Shown: positions 33,023-42,095 of the stretch, in pieces
Numbering within the stretch: position 1 is the stretch's first letter
Layout: every line of letters starts with the position of its first letter
Origin: an uncultured Paracoccaceae bacterium
GTDB lineage: Bacteria > Pseudomonadota > Alphaproteobacteria > Rhodobacterales > Rhodobacteraceae
NCBI GenBank assembly: GCA_947498985.1
Contig: CANMMF010000001.1
Location: 124,001 to 188,000, forward strand
Length of the DNA stretch: 64,000 bases
Direction of reading: 5' to 3'
Notes under the pieces: generated by a model
The model's input: only the letters and a program-made list of their open reading frames with translations
Told to the model about the DNA's origin: nothing
Databases searched by the model: none
Program-made: the position numbers and the translations under genes

Positions 33023-34450
33023 ATGACGGATATTCTCGGGCCGCTGCTGATCCTCGATGACGCGTCCCGGACGGTGATGCAACTGGCGGCACTGTTTGTG
33101 ACCGATGCAGGCAGCGCGCCCGGCGATCTTGATGCGCCGGGCGGTCCCGTGACCCCTGTCCTGCTGGCGCAGATCGGCACGCGGCAGGTCTGGCGCGCGC
33201 GCTTCGATGCCCCGGCGGATGGGCCCAGCGTGTACAGCTGGCGCGGGACCGAATACGCGCTGGCAGGTGTCGGCCCCGGCGACATGCGCGTGGCCTTTGC
33301 GTCCTGCAATGGCGAGGAGCATGGCGATCTCGACCGCAGCGAGGCCGAGCGCAACGTGATGTGGGCGCGGCTGGTGCAGTCGCATGACGACCGCCCGTTT
33401 GCGCTGCTCTTGCATGGCGGCGATCAGGTCTATGCCGACGAAGCGACAAAGGGCCATCCGCTGACCGAGCACTGGCCGGACGAAGTGGCTTTCAATCCCG
33501 AAAAACCGCAGCTGGACGATCTGCGCGCGCATCTGCGCCAAGCGTTTTTCGAGCGCTACGAGACGCAGCTGAGGGCGGGCGATTACGCCTATCTTGCCGC
33601 GCGCGTGCCGTCGCTGGCGCAATGGGACGATCACGACATCTGCGACGGCTGGGGCTCCCTGCGGCGCTCGCGCACCTATTCCGAGGTCGGCCAGACGCTC
33701 TTTTCCGTGGCGCGCGAGATGGCGCTGCTGTTTCAGCACGGCACCGTCGAAGGCGATCTGCCCGCGCGTTTCGGCGATCCCGGCGACACCCATCTCGGCT
33801 GGGCGGTGAGCGTCGGCGATCTGCGGCTCGTGGCGCCGGATCTGCGGTCGGAGCGCACCCGGCGGCAGATCATGGGGGCGGCCGGATGGGACTGGTTCCA
33901 GCGCGCCACCGGACCTTTCGAAGGGCGCACGGTGATCCTGTCGAGCGTGCCCCTGCTGGGCCCGCGTCTGTCGGTGCTGGAGGCGATGATGGTCGCCATC
34001 CCGCGCATGCAGAAATACGAGGACGACCTGCGCGACCAGTGGCAAAGCCGCGCGCATCGCGACGAATGGCGCCGCATGCTGTCCTACCTCGACAGCCGGT
34101 TCGGGACCGACGGGCTGACGGTTCTTAGCGGCGAAATCCATCTGGCCACACGGGCGGAGATGCGCTTTGCCAAGGGGGGCGTCTTGCAGCAACTGGTGGC
34201 CTCGGGCGTCACCCATCGACCGCCGCCGGTGGGCTGGGCGCGGTTTCTCGGCACGCTGGCAAGCCTGCCGGACACGCCGCTCAAAGGCCGCCCGATCCGC
34301 ATTCCGCGGCTGCCCGGCACCCGCGCGCGCTATGTGGCGGAACGCAACCTGCTCTGCCTTGAGCGCCACGACGGGCAGTGGAGCGCCGAATGGTGGCTCG
34401 AGCATCGCGGCATCACGCCACCTCTGCCGCTGTCGCCCGCGGCCTCCTAG
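33023..34450 (+). CDS. PhoD-like metallophosphatase family protein
   Basis: A 475-residue protein of the PhoD-like phosphatase family. Metal-binding blocks visible are MRVAFASCNGEEHG near residue 92, LLLHGGDQVYADEAT near 132, QWDDHDICDGWGS near 200 and LSGEIHLATRA near 370. There is no signal peptide, unlike secreted alkaline phosphatase PhoD, so it is probably cytoplasmic and the natural substrate is unknown. It is divergent from the second fused beta-oxidation gene, and its 3' end overlaps the tail of a decayed GcvT-family gene on the other strand. Confidence 0.85.
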   Translation: MTDILGPLLILDDASRTVMQLAALFVTDAGSAPGDLDAPGGPVTPVLLAQIGTRQVWRARFDAPADGPSVYSWRGTEYALAGVGPGDMRVAFASCNGEEHGDLDRSEAERNVMWARLVQSHDDRPFALLLHGGDQVYADEATKGHPLTEHWPDEVAFNPEKPQLDDLRAHLRQAFFERYETQLRAGDYAYLAARVPSLAQWDDHDICDGWGSLRRSRTYSEVGQTLFSVAREMALLFQHGTVEGDLPARFGDPGDTHLGWAVSVGDLRLVAPDLRSERTRRQIMGAAGWDWFQRATGPFEGRTVILSSVPLLGPRLSVLEAMMVAIPRMQKYEDDLRDQWQSRAHRDEWRRMLSYLDSRFGTDGLTVLSGEIHLATRAEMRFAKGGVLQQLVASGVTHRPPPVGWARFLGTLASLPDTPLKGRPIRIPRLPGTRARYVAERNLLCLERHDGQWSAEWWLEHRGITPPLPLSPAAS

Positions 34451-34990
34451 GCGCGGGCCTTTCGCGGTCCGGATCGAGAAACGGCAAGGCCACGCTCCGG
34501 GCGGGCAGGCGCTTCATGTGAGCGTCGGGCTTGCCCATTTCCAGCTCCGCGCCGTCCTGCCCGTCTTCGACCGCGATGCGCGCCATCGCGATGGCATGGC
34601 CCGTCGCGATGGCGCAGCCGGGCGATGGTGAACGCGAACCACTTGAGATTGTCGAGCGCGGGCCGGGACGGTCGGGTGAACACCAGCCTGCGCAGGATGT
34701 CGCGCGATGTCATCCCCTGCAGCGCCAGAATCGGCAGCCGGCCGCCCAGCGCCAGCACCCGGACATCGAGCCCGGGCCTTGCCGCCTCATCGCACAGATG
34801 CAGCGCCGATATTTCGGACCCGCAGCACCAGCGGAACGCGGTGTTCTCCAGCCGGAAAAGCGCGGCGTCATCCAGCACCGGGCCACTGGCGTCGCAGATC
34901 AGCGCATGAACGCCGCGATGCACGGCGAGTTCGGAGATGTCCCGCGTCAGGCGATGCTGCACCAGCGCCAGCGCATCCGCGCCGACCCGC
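34420..34990 (-). pseudogene. Decayed GcvT/aminomethyltransferase-family gene
   Basis: The minus strand first encodes about 120 codons that read like an internal part of GcvT-family proteins: LTRDIS, ALICDASGPVLDDAALFRLEN, LALQGMTSRDILRR and LKWFAFTIARL. After that the frame changes. In another frame a GcvT-like C-terminus appears (AIAMARIAVEDGQ, then LPFLDPDRERP). The N-terminus and the long central substrate-binding region are missing. The remnant begins right at the stop of the phytochrome gene and ends inside the 3' end of the PhoD-like gene. It is a relic of a tetrahydrofolate-dependent methyltransferase or demethylase; the exact member cannot be told. Confidence 0.72.
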
Positions 34991-34991
34991 G

Positions 34992-37568
34992 TTAACGGCC
35001 CTCACCAGTGTCGAACAGCGCCTCGATGGTGCGCGACAAGGTGCCTTCGTCGATGGGTTTCGTCAGGATCGGGATGCGGGCCATCCGGTCGGGCACATCG
35101 ATGGAGGAGCCGTAGCCGGTGACAAAGGCAAACGGGATGTCCATGTCGACGAGCCGGTCCGCGACCTCCATCGACACCTTGCCTCTGAGGTTCATGTCAA
35201 GCACTGCGAAGTCGGGTCGGAATTTCCGCAAAAGATCCAGCCCCTGCTCGATCGAGGACGCGGTCTTGACCTCTTCCGCGCCCAGCCGCGTCAGCGTGTC
35301 GATCATGTCCATCGCCAGCACCACGTTGTCCTCGACCAGCAAGGCGGACTTGCCCGCGCCGATCCGCGCGATCTTTGCAATCGCGGGCATCAGCTTGACG
35401 TCGGTTTCCCCGTCGAGCGGCACCAGCGCGTCCTCCGGCAGCCAGAAGCTGAACTGCACGCCGGTCGGGCGGAACTCCAGAGCGGCCTTGCCGTCAAGCT
35501 CGAACGGGATCGCCTTTTCGATGAGCGAGCGGCCAAAGCCGTGCCGGTCGGGTGGCGCCACAGCCGGGCCGCCGAACTCGCGCCATTCGAAGCTGAGCCC
35601 GTCTTTCGCGGTCAGCGACCACTTCACCCGCACTACCCCTTCCGGACTGGAGAGCGCGCCGTACTTGACGGCGTTCGACACGATCTCGTGCAGCACAAGC
35701 GCGATCATCGGCGAGACATCCGTGCGCAGCCCGGCCAGAGGACCGGTCAGCAGCACCTGACCGGTCTCCCCGTCGAGAAACGGTGCAAGTTCCGTCTCGA
35801 TGATCCCGCGCAGCGACACGCCGTGCATGGTGTTCGACACAGCCATGTCATGTGCGGTCGCCAGCGCCGCGATGCGCTGTTCCAGCGCCAGCGCGTAGCT
35901 TTCAAGCGACGCAGACGACGACTTGGCCTGACGCGACAGCGACTTGATCAGCGCGAGGATGTTTTTCACCCGGTGGTTCAGCTCCGCGATCATCAGATCC
36001 TGCTGGCGCTGATAGCTCGCGATGTCCTTGTGGCGCTCCAGTTGCACGCGTTCGCCCTTGGCGACGATCTGCGTCAGCAAGACCTGGATATCCTGCGCGG
36101 CGACACGATCGGCGGGTTTCCAGGGCATGCAGTAACCCTGATGGGTCTCGACATAGCTTGCAAAGGACTGCCGCGGCGAGATGCGCGGACCCTGCGGGCC
36201 TGTCTCCATCTGCTTTTTCGGCTGACCGGCCCAGTTGAGCGATTTGGAGATCTCGTCGCGGAAATAGATGATCTGCATCGGAAACGCCGCCGTCGCACGG
36301 ATCAGCAGGGCCCCGCCGCTGTCGCGCAGATCGCAATCGGCGCCGATCCGCGACATGGCGAGATTGTCGATGGGCAGGATGATGTCCTCCTGGTCCTCAT
36401 CGAGCCCGGCAAAGCGGTTGATCGCCGCGGTGTCCGGCGTGCTGCCATAGCTCAGCGTCTTGCCTTCATAGGTCAGGGCAAGCCCGTCGCTTTCGATGAT
36501 GTCGCTAAGGATCGGCGCCATCTTGGGGAAGGAGTTCAGCAGATCGGTGGTGGCCATGGTCTCCGACATGATCCGCTCGCGCCCTTCGGCGGCGATGCGC
36601 TTGCGCTTGAGCAGCTGCGCGTCCTGCTTTTCCTTGATCAGCAGCGACACCACCTGGCCAAAAAGCTCGACCGCGATGCGCAGGTCCGAGCCGATCACCT
36701 TCGGCACCATGTGATGGCAGGCGAACATGCCCCAGAGCCGGCCCTCGACCACCAGCCCGATGGTCAGCGTCGCCGCCACACCCATATTGTCGAGATATTC
36801 CACATGAATGGGCGAGATGCCGCGCAGATGCGCCAGCGACATGTCCAGTGGCTGCTTGTCGCGCGCACGCGACAGCATCGGAACCGGCGTCTGGTGCACA
36901 TCGACGAGCATGCGCAGCGGGTTCTTGATCTGCAGCGCGCGGGCCTGTTCGGGCACGTCCCATCCCGGAAAGCGCAGCCCGAGGAACGAGTCGACATCCC
37001 CGTTGAGCGTCTCGGCCACAACCTCGCCGTCGCCATTGTCCTCGTAGCGATAGGCCATCACGCGGTCGTAACCCGTAAGCGCCTGGATGCCCGCGACGCT
37101 CACCCGCAACAGCTGTTCGATGGACGTGCCGGCATGTGCGGCGGCCAGCAGCTTGCGCATCTGATCGACCGGATAAGGTGCCTCCGCGCTGTCGGGCGCG
37201 GGTTCCAGCTCGATCGTGGCCAGATTCTGCGCGTTCAGATGGGCATAGACCTCGAATCGGCCGCCCAGCAGCGTCGACACACCCACCCGCTCGCGCTGGG
37301 TGCGCGCGGTGGACGCCGTGATGCTGTTGCGGATGTCGTGCAGATCCTGTGCCGAAAAGAGCTCTGCAAAGGGTTTGCCGATCAGATGTTCGGCGTTCAG
37401 ATCGATGAAATCGGCAAGGTTCCGGCTGCAGTACTGCACCTCCGACAGATCCGGCGGACCGGCCAGCAGCACGCCGAACGGCTGGATCCGGCCGGGCGTG
37501 TGAATCGGTTCGAGATCACAGGTGTCGAGATCCGGCGTAAGCGCCGATTCTTCGATGAAATCTTCCAT
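34992..37568 (-). CDS. bphP: Bacteriophytochrome HWE histidine kinase with receiver domain
   Basis: An 858-residue biliverdin photoreceptor kinase. Order: PAS domain with the biliverdin-attaching Cys17 (DTCDLEPIHTPG), GAF domain (about 140-310) with WDVPEQAR around Asp204 and SPIH near 255, PHY domain with the tongue motif PRQSF near 465. An HWE-type kinase follows, with phospho-acceptor His532 in ELNHRVKN and the EWRE signature near 661. A C-terminal receiver domain has Asp791 in VLDMNLRG and Lys837. Red/far-red light should thus control phosphotransfer, probably to the attached receiver. It is divergent from the heme oxygenase gene that supplies its chromophore. Confidence 0.96.
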   Translation of the reverse strand: MEDFIEESALTPDLDTCDLEPIHTPGRIQPFGVLLAGPPDLSEVQYCSRNLADFIDLNAEHLIGKPFAELFSAQDLHDIRNSITASTARTQRERVGVSTLLGGRFEVYAHLNAQNLATIELEPAPDSAEAPYPVDQMRKLLAAAHAGTSIEQLLRVSVAGIQALTGYDRVMAYRYEDNGDGEVVAETLNGDVDSFLGLRFPGWDVPEQARALQIKNPLRMLVDVHQTPVPMLSRARDKQPLDMSLAHLRGISPIHVEYLDNMGVAATLTIGLVVEGRLWGMFACHHMVPKVIGSDLRIAVELFGQVVSLLIKEKQDAQLLKRKRIAAEGRERIMSETMATTDLLNSFPKMAPILSDIIESDGLALTYEGKTLSYGSTPDTAAINRFAGLDEDQEDIILPIDNLAMSRIGADCDLRDSGGALLIRATAAFPMQIIYFRDEISKSLNWAGQPKKQMETGPQGPRISPRQSFASYVETHQGYCMPWKPADRVAAQDIQVLLTQIVAKGERVQLERHKDIASYQRQQDLMIAELNHRVKNILALIKSLSRQAKSSSASLESYALALEQRIAALATAHDMAVSNTMHGVSLRGIIETELAPFLDGETGQVLLTGPLAGLRTDVSPMIALVLHEIVSNAVKYGALSSPEGVVRVKWSLTAKDGLSFEWREFGGPAVAPPDRHGFGRSLIEKAIPFELDGKAALEFRPTGVQFSFWLPEDALVPLDGETDVKLMPAIAKIARIGAGKSALLVEDNVVLAMDMIDTLTRLGAEEVKTASSIEQGLDLLRKFRPDFAVLDMNLRGKVSMEVADRLVDMDIPFAFVTGYGSSIDVPDRMARIPILTKPIDEGTLSRTIEALFDTGEGR

Positions 37569-37814
37569 GGCATTTCCCCTGCTGCCAACAGCACCCGGAT
37601 GTGGCTAGACATCCGGGCTCCGATTATATGCGACCGCTGGCCGGTGTCGAGATACTGCAGCGCGCCGGATCGGTCCGGGCCGCGTTCCGTAAGGTCAGCC
37701 TGCATCAGGGGGGTGATCTGCGTTAACCTGCCGGTGAGACCCGGTTGGTAGAAGCGCTGGTGCAGCCGTCGATTTGCGGCGATAAACCCCGGACCGATCC
37801 ACAGGACGCCAGAG

Positions 37815-38420
37815 ATGACCGCGACCACATCCATCACCCGCAGCGCGGCGCCCCGCGCCAGACCGCAGACGGGCACCGGCTTCCGCACGGTGCTGCGAGA
37901 GGAGACGCGTGCGACCCACGACGTGATGGACGCGCTCTTTTCACAGCTCGATCTCGCGAGGGCCGGGGATTTCGTGCGGTTCTGCCGGGTGCATCTGGCC
38001 TGTTTCCGGGCGCTCGGGTCGGTATGCGCACACCCGGGTATGACCGCCGCCACCGCGGATCTGAGCGCGGATCTGGAAAGCCTGGGGCTTTACGGCGCGG
38101 ATGATGTGCAGTTCTCCGGGCCAGACCCCGACCCGCTGGCCGTCGATTATGTCTTTGCCGGATCCCGCCTCGGCACAAAGGTTTTGCGCAGGCGCTGGTC
38201 CGCATCGGGTGACCCCGCGGTCCTCGCCGCCTCGCGCTACTTCACGGCAGAGGGCGATCCGCTTGCCTGGCCGCGGGTCTGCGCGGCGCTGGACAACGTG
38301 CCGACGGGATCCGCCCGGGCCGACAGGATCGTGTCCGACACAATCGCGATTTACGGGCTGTTCATGCAGAGCTTCCAGGACCTCGCGCAGGGTCAGTCGG
38401 CCGGACCAAGCCACCCCTGA
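37815..38420 (+). CDS. bphO: BphO, bacterial heme oxygenase
   Basis: A 201-residue heme oxygenase of the bacteriophytochrome-linked type, which opens heme to biliverdin, the chromophore of the divergent phytochrome. The proximal histidine lies in LREETRATHDVMD near residue 35, and the distal-helix signature is GSRLGTKVLRRRW near 117. The N-terminal 20 residues are a basic, proline-rich extension. The bphP and bphO starts are 246 bp apart, giving a shared divergent promoter region. The sequence is well diverged from canonical HO-1, as usual in this subfamily. Confidence 0.9.
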   Translation: MTATTSITRSAAPRARPQTGTGFRTVLREETRATHDVMDALFSQLDLARAGDFVRFCRVHLACFRALGSVCAHPGMTAATADLSADLESLGLYGADDVQFSGPDPDPLAVDYVFAGSRLGTKVLRRRWSASGDPAVLAASRYFTAEGDPLAWPRVCAALDNVPTGSARADRIVSDTIAIYGLFMQSFQDLAQGQSAGPSHP

Positions 38421-38599
38421 CCACGGCCGGCACGGGCAGTCCAGACGCCGCAGGTGCAGTCCACGGCGGCGCAGCTGTTGCCAATTGCGCAAGGCAATCC
38501 CGCGCGGATAATCAGAGCAGAAGATATGTTCTTGGCTGAGCGCGCGTGCCATCATGCGCCGGACACACGCTTTGACTGCCCCGCGGAGGCCGCCTGATC

Positions 38600-39745
38600 A
38601 TGTTGAGTTTGCCGGAAGACGGGACGCTTGTCGGGCGCGTATGGTGCCCCGATGCGGGCGGCCCCTGCGTTGTGGTCCGGCGCGGCGAAAACGCCTTAGA
38701 CATCACATCGAGGGCAACACCGACAGTGCAGGCTCTGCTGGAAGAGACCGACCCGGCGGGCGTGGCACGCCACGCGCCCGGGCGCGATCTGGGGCCGCTC
38801 TCCCGGATTGCCGCCAACAGCACCGAGATCCCCGACCCGGCGCGGCCGTATCTGCTCGCACCGGCCGATCTGCAGCCGATCAAGGCCTGCGGCGTGACCT
38901 TCGTGTCGTCCATGCTGGAGCGGGTCATCGAGGAGCAGGCCAAGGGCGATCCGGCGCGCGCCGACCAGATCCGCGCGCGCTGCACCGAGATCCTGGGCGA
39001 CAGCCTGCGCGCGGTTGTGCCCGGCTCCGACACAGCGCAGAGCCTGAAAGAGGCGCTCATCGCAGAAGATGTCTGGTCGCAATATCTCGAGGTCGGGATC
39101 GGCCCGGACGCCGAGGTCTTCTCCAAGGCGCAGGCCATGTCGGCGGTGGGGTTTGGCGCCAGCGTCGGGCTGCACCCGATCTCGACATGGAACAATCCAG
39201 AGCCCGAGATTGTGCTGGCGGTCGACAGTTCGGGCCGGATCAAGGGCGCGACGCTGGGCAACGATGTAAACCTGCGCGATGTCGAGGGCCGCTCCGCGCT
39301 GCTTCTTGGCAAGGCCAAGGACAACAACGCCTCTTGCGCGGTGGGGCCGATGCTGCGGCTCTTTGATGACAGCTACGGGATCGATGACGTGCGCGCGGCA
39401 GAGCTGCGCCTGCGGGTGACAGGCACCGACGGCTTCGTGCTCGACGGCGAAAGCTCGATGACCGAGATCAGCCGCGATCCCGTCGATCTGGTGGCGCAGA
39501 CCCGTGGCGCGCATCACCAGTATCCCGACGGCTTCTTTCTGATGCTCGGCACGCTTTTTGCGCCGACGCAGGACCGTGACACGCCGGGCGAAGGCTTTAC
39601 CCACAAGCTTGGCGACCGGGTCGATATCTCCAACCCGGGTCTCGGCACCCTGACCAATACCGTGCGCCTGTCCACCGAATGCCCGCCCTGGGTTTTCGGC
39701 ATGGGCGCCCTGATGAAGAACCTCGCCGCGCGCGATCTGATCTGA
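38600..39745 (+). CDS. FAH-family protein, XylX-like keto-deoxy-sugar-acid dehydratase
   Basis: A 381-residue fumarylacetoacetate-hydrolase-fold protein. Metal-binding and active-site blocks include PEPEIVLAVDSSG, ATLGNDVNLRDVEG and GKAKDNNASCAVGP, which match the long FAH subgroup that dehydrates 2-keto-3-deoxy-pentonates (XylX of the Caulobacter xylose pathway). The next gene, 10 bp downstream, encodes a probable alpha-ketoglutaric semialdehyde dehydrogenase, the following step. Together they would convert a 2-keto-3-deoxy sugar acid to 2-oxoglutarate. The upstream sugar dehydrogenase, lactonase and dehydratase are not in the window. Confidence 0.82.
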   Translation: MLSLPEDGTLVGRVWCPDAGGPCVVVRRGENALDITSRATPTVQALLEETDPAGVARHAPGRDLGPLSRIAANSTEIPDPARPYLLAPADLQPIKACGVTFVSSMLERVIEEQAKGDPARADQIRARCTEILGDSLRAVVPGSDTAQSLKEALIAEDVWSQYLEVGIGPDAEVFSKAQAMSAVGFGASVGLHPISTWNNPEPEIVLAVDSSGRIKGATLGNDVNLRDVEGRSALLLGKAKDNNASCAVGPMLRLFDDSYGIDDVRAAELRLRVTGTDGFVLDGESSMTEISRDPVDLVAQTRGAHHQYPDGFFLMLGTLFAPTQDRDTPGEGFTHKLGDRVDISNPGLGTLTNTVRLSTECPPWVFGMGALMKNLAARDLI

Positions 39746-39755
39746 GGACATGTGA

Positions 39756-41252
39756 ATGACTGGCAAAAGCTTGATTGCAGGCAATTGGGAGGAAGGCGGC
39801 GCACCGTTTCAGTCCGACCCGGTGGAGGGCGCGCCCCGCGCCTATTCCGCAGGCACTCCCGAACAGGTCGACGCCGCCTGCGTGGCCGCGCAAGACGCGT
39901 TCTGGAGCTATGGCGAAAGCAGCCGAGAGACACGGTCGGCCTTTCTCAACCGCATCGCCGACGAGATCGAGGCGCGTGGCGCCGACATCACCGCAATCGG
40001 CACCGCCGAAACCGGCCTGCCCGACGCGCGCCTGGAGGGAGAGCGCGGGCGCACCACCGGCCAGCTTCGGCTCTTCGCCGAGCATATCCTCGCCGGAGAT
40101 TACCTCGACCGGCGCCACGATCCCGCCTTGCCGGATCGCCAGCCTCTGCCGCGCCCGGATCTCAGGATGGTGCAATGCCCGATAGGGCCGGTGGCGGTCT
40201 TTGGCGCGTCGAACTTCCCGCTGGCGTTTTCGACGGCGGGCGGCGACACCGCCGCGGCGCTGGCGGCGGGCTGCCCGGTGGTGGTCAAGGGCCACCCCGC
40301 CCATCCCGGAACCGGCCAGATCGTGGCCGAGGCCATCGATGCCGCGCGGCAGGCGATGGATCTGCATCCGGGCGTCTTCAGCTTTGTGCAGGATGGCGGC
40401 AACGCCGTGGGTGCGGCGCTGGTGCAGCACCCGTCCATCAAGGCGGTAGGCTTCACCGGCTCACTGCGCGGCGGGCGCGCGCTTTTCGATCTCTGCGCCG
40501 CGCGTGCCGAGCCGATCCCGTTTTTCGGAGAGCTGGGCTCGGTCAATCCGATGTTTCTCATGCCCGCCGCTCTGGCGGCGCGGGGTGACGCGATTGCCGA
40601 AGGCTGGGCAGGCTCGCTCACCATGGGGGCGGGGCAGTTCTGCACCAATCCCGGGCTCGCGTTTGTGGCCTCCGGCGACACGGCTGAGCAGTTCATCGCC
40701 AAAACCGCCGAGGCGCTGGGGGCGGGCGCCACGCAGACCATGCTCACCGGCGGCATCGCAGAGGCGTTCGGCACCGGCTGTGCGCAGATGGCGAAGACGT
40801 CGGGCGTGGAGCAGCTGGTGGCCGGCGAAAACGCGTCCCGCGGCGCGGGCCCGCAGCTTTTCCGTACATCTTTCGAGACGTTTCTGCAGACGCCGCATCT
40901 CGCGCATGAGGTCTTCGGCCCGTTGGGCCTTGTGGTCGTGGTCGAGGATGCGGATGATTTTGCCAAGGCCGCACATGCGCTGGACGGGCAGCTGACGGCG
41001 ACGCTGCATCTGGACGAGGGCGATCACGCGGCGGCCCGCGGCTTGCTGAGGATCCTGCAGCACAAGGCGGGACGCGTGCTCTGCAACGGGTTTCCGACGG
41101 GTGTCGAGGTGGCCGACAGCATGGTGCATGGCGGCCCCTACCCCGCCTCGACCAATTTCGGCGCGACCAGTGTCGGCACGCTCTCCATCCGCCGTTTCCT
41201 CAGGCCGGTCTGTTTCCAGAACGTCCCGGAAGGTCTGCAACCGGAGAAGTAG
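39756..41252 (+). CDS. Alpha-ketoglutaric semialdehyde (2,5-dioxovalerate) dehydrogenase
   Basis: A 498-residue aldehyde dehydrogenase of the 2,5-dioxovalerate subgroup. It has the subgroup-typical opening TGKSLIAGNWEEG, FGASNFPLAFSTAGGDTAAALAAGCPVVVKGHP for NADP binding, GFTGSLRGG, GELGSVNPMF with the catalytic-site glutamate and GAGQFCTNPG with the nucleophilic cysteine. It should oxidise 2-oxoglutarate semialdehyde to 2-oxoglutarate. It follows the FAH-family gene by 10 bp, giving a two-gene operon for the end of a pentose, sugar-acid or hydroxyproline route. A LacI-type regulator remnant lies just downstream on the other strand. Confidence 0.9.
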   Translation: MTGKSLIAGNWEEGGAPFQSDPVEGAPRAYSAGTPEQVDAACVAAQDAFWSYGESSRETRSAFLNRIADEIEARGADITAIGTAETGLPDARLEGERGRTTGQLRLFAEHILAGDYLDRRHDPALPDRQPLPRPDLRMVQCPIGPVAVFGASNFPLAFSTAGGDTAAALAAGCPVVVKGHPAHPGTGQIVAEAIDAARQAMDLHPGVFSFVQDGGNAVGAALVQHPSIKAVGFTGSLRGGRALFDLCAARAEPIPFFGELGSVNPMFLMPAALAARGDAIAEGWAGSLTMGAGQFCTNPGLAFVASGDTAEQFIAKTAEALGAGATQTMLTGGIAEAFGTGCAQMAKTSGVEQLVAGENASRGAGPQLFRTSFETFLQTPHLAHEVFGPLGLVVVVEDADDFAKAAHALDGQLTATLHLDEGDHAAARGLLRILQHKAGRVLCNGFPTGVEVADSMVHGGPYPASTNFGATSVGTLSIRRFLRPVCFQNVPEGLQPEK

Positions 41253-41316
41253 CCGCGCCCGGACGCACAGGCCGCATGTTGCAGGAACAATGTGATGCGC
41301 TCCCGCGGGTGCGGTT

Positions 41317-41680
41317 TCAGTGCCCCTGTGCCCGGAGGATCAGCTTTGCCGGGACGTCGAAGCTCTGGCCCGCATCGGGCGGTGCGTCCTGCATCACGCA
41401 GTCCATCGCGCAGGTCGCCAGATCCCGCACCGGGACGCGGATGGCCGCGTGGTCGTCGACCAGAACCGCAGAGGCGTCACCGATCCGGTCGCGCTCTTGG
41501 ATCAGCTGGACCCGTGTCATACCGGGTGGTATCTCCTGTAAAATGCCGTCCGGATCCGGCGTCGGCACGCGGATCACCGCGTGCGCCTGTAGTTCGATCA
41601 GACCGGCCAGCGCGCGACACGGTCATGTGCGGGATGCCGAGATCGTCGGCGTTCGACGCGATGGTCACACGTCTGGCCAT
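41317..41680 (-). pseudogene. LacI-family regulator remnant with large internal deletion
   Basis: The minus strand starts at 41680 with a clear LacI helix-turn-helix, RRVTIASNADDLGIPHMTVSRA. The frame then shifts and continues directly into sequence that matches the end of LacI proteins (DDHAAIRVPVRDLATCAMDCVMQD, LPAKLI-type VPAKLILRA). Only about 120 codons remain of an expected 330, because most of the sugar-binding core is deleted. It lies next to the sugar-acid operon, whose repressor it probably was. If so, that operon may now be expressed without its local regulator. Confidence 0.72.
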
Positions 41681-41943
41681 CTTGGCTCCAACGTTCCGGA
41701 ATCTGCCCTCAATATGAGGAACGACCGCCGGACAGATCGCTGACGTCAGGGGCGGTGAAGAGGCATCGGTCGGACCAACGCGCCCGCACGCGCGGTCCGA
41801 GATCATGGCGGGCCATGGAGATCCTCCCGGCGCACAGACATCCCCCTGTTCACGTGAACAGCTGACGTGCCGTGACCCGTCTGCCATTTACGTCGTGCAG
41901 AAACCCTGCGCGTGCGCCGCCTGAAACGCGCGGCACGGCCGGT

Positions 41944-42078
41944 AATATCGATTTTACTCCGGCAAGCCTGAGGGACTAAGTCTCCGGCCCAGATCCCATT
42001 CGCAACCGGAAATGCCGCTTCGGCTTTGTGCGCGGCGCCATATGCGCTAGAGTACAGCCCATGTGGAAAATCGATATT
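41944..42078. promoter_or_regulatory. Inverted AATATCGATTTT/AAAATCGATATT pair before the GntR gene
   Basis: AATATCGATTTT (41944-41955) and AAAATCGATATT (42067-42078) are exact reverse complements, each built around the palindrome ATCGAT. The second ends 17 bp before the GntR start. The layout suits paired binding sites for the adjacent regulator, including autoregulation by looping. The rest of 41681-42095 shows no gene. Confidence 0.45.
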
Positions 42079-42095
42079 TCTTGCGGAGAGCGGGC

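Noticed and set aside
34707-37751. A 1,014-codon open frame on the plus strand opposite the phytochrome gene
   Set aside because: It is antisense to a gene with full domain structure, has low-complexity His/Arg/Gly-rich composition and no family motif; a shadow typical of high-GC DNA.
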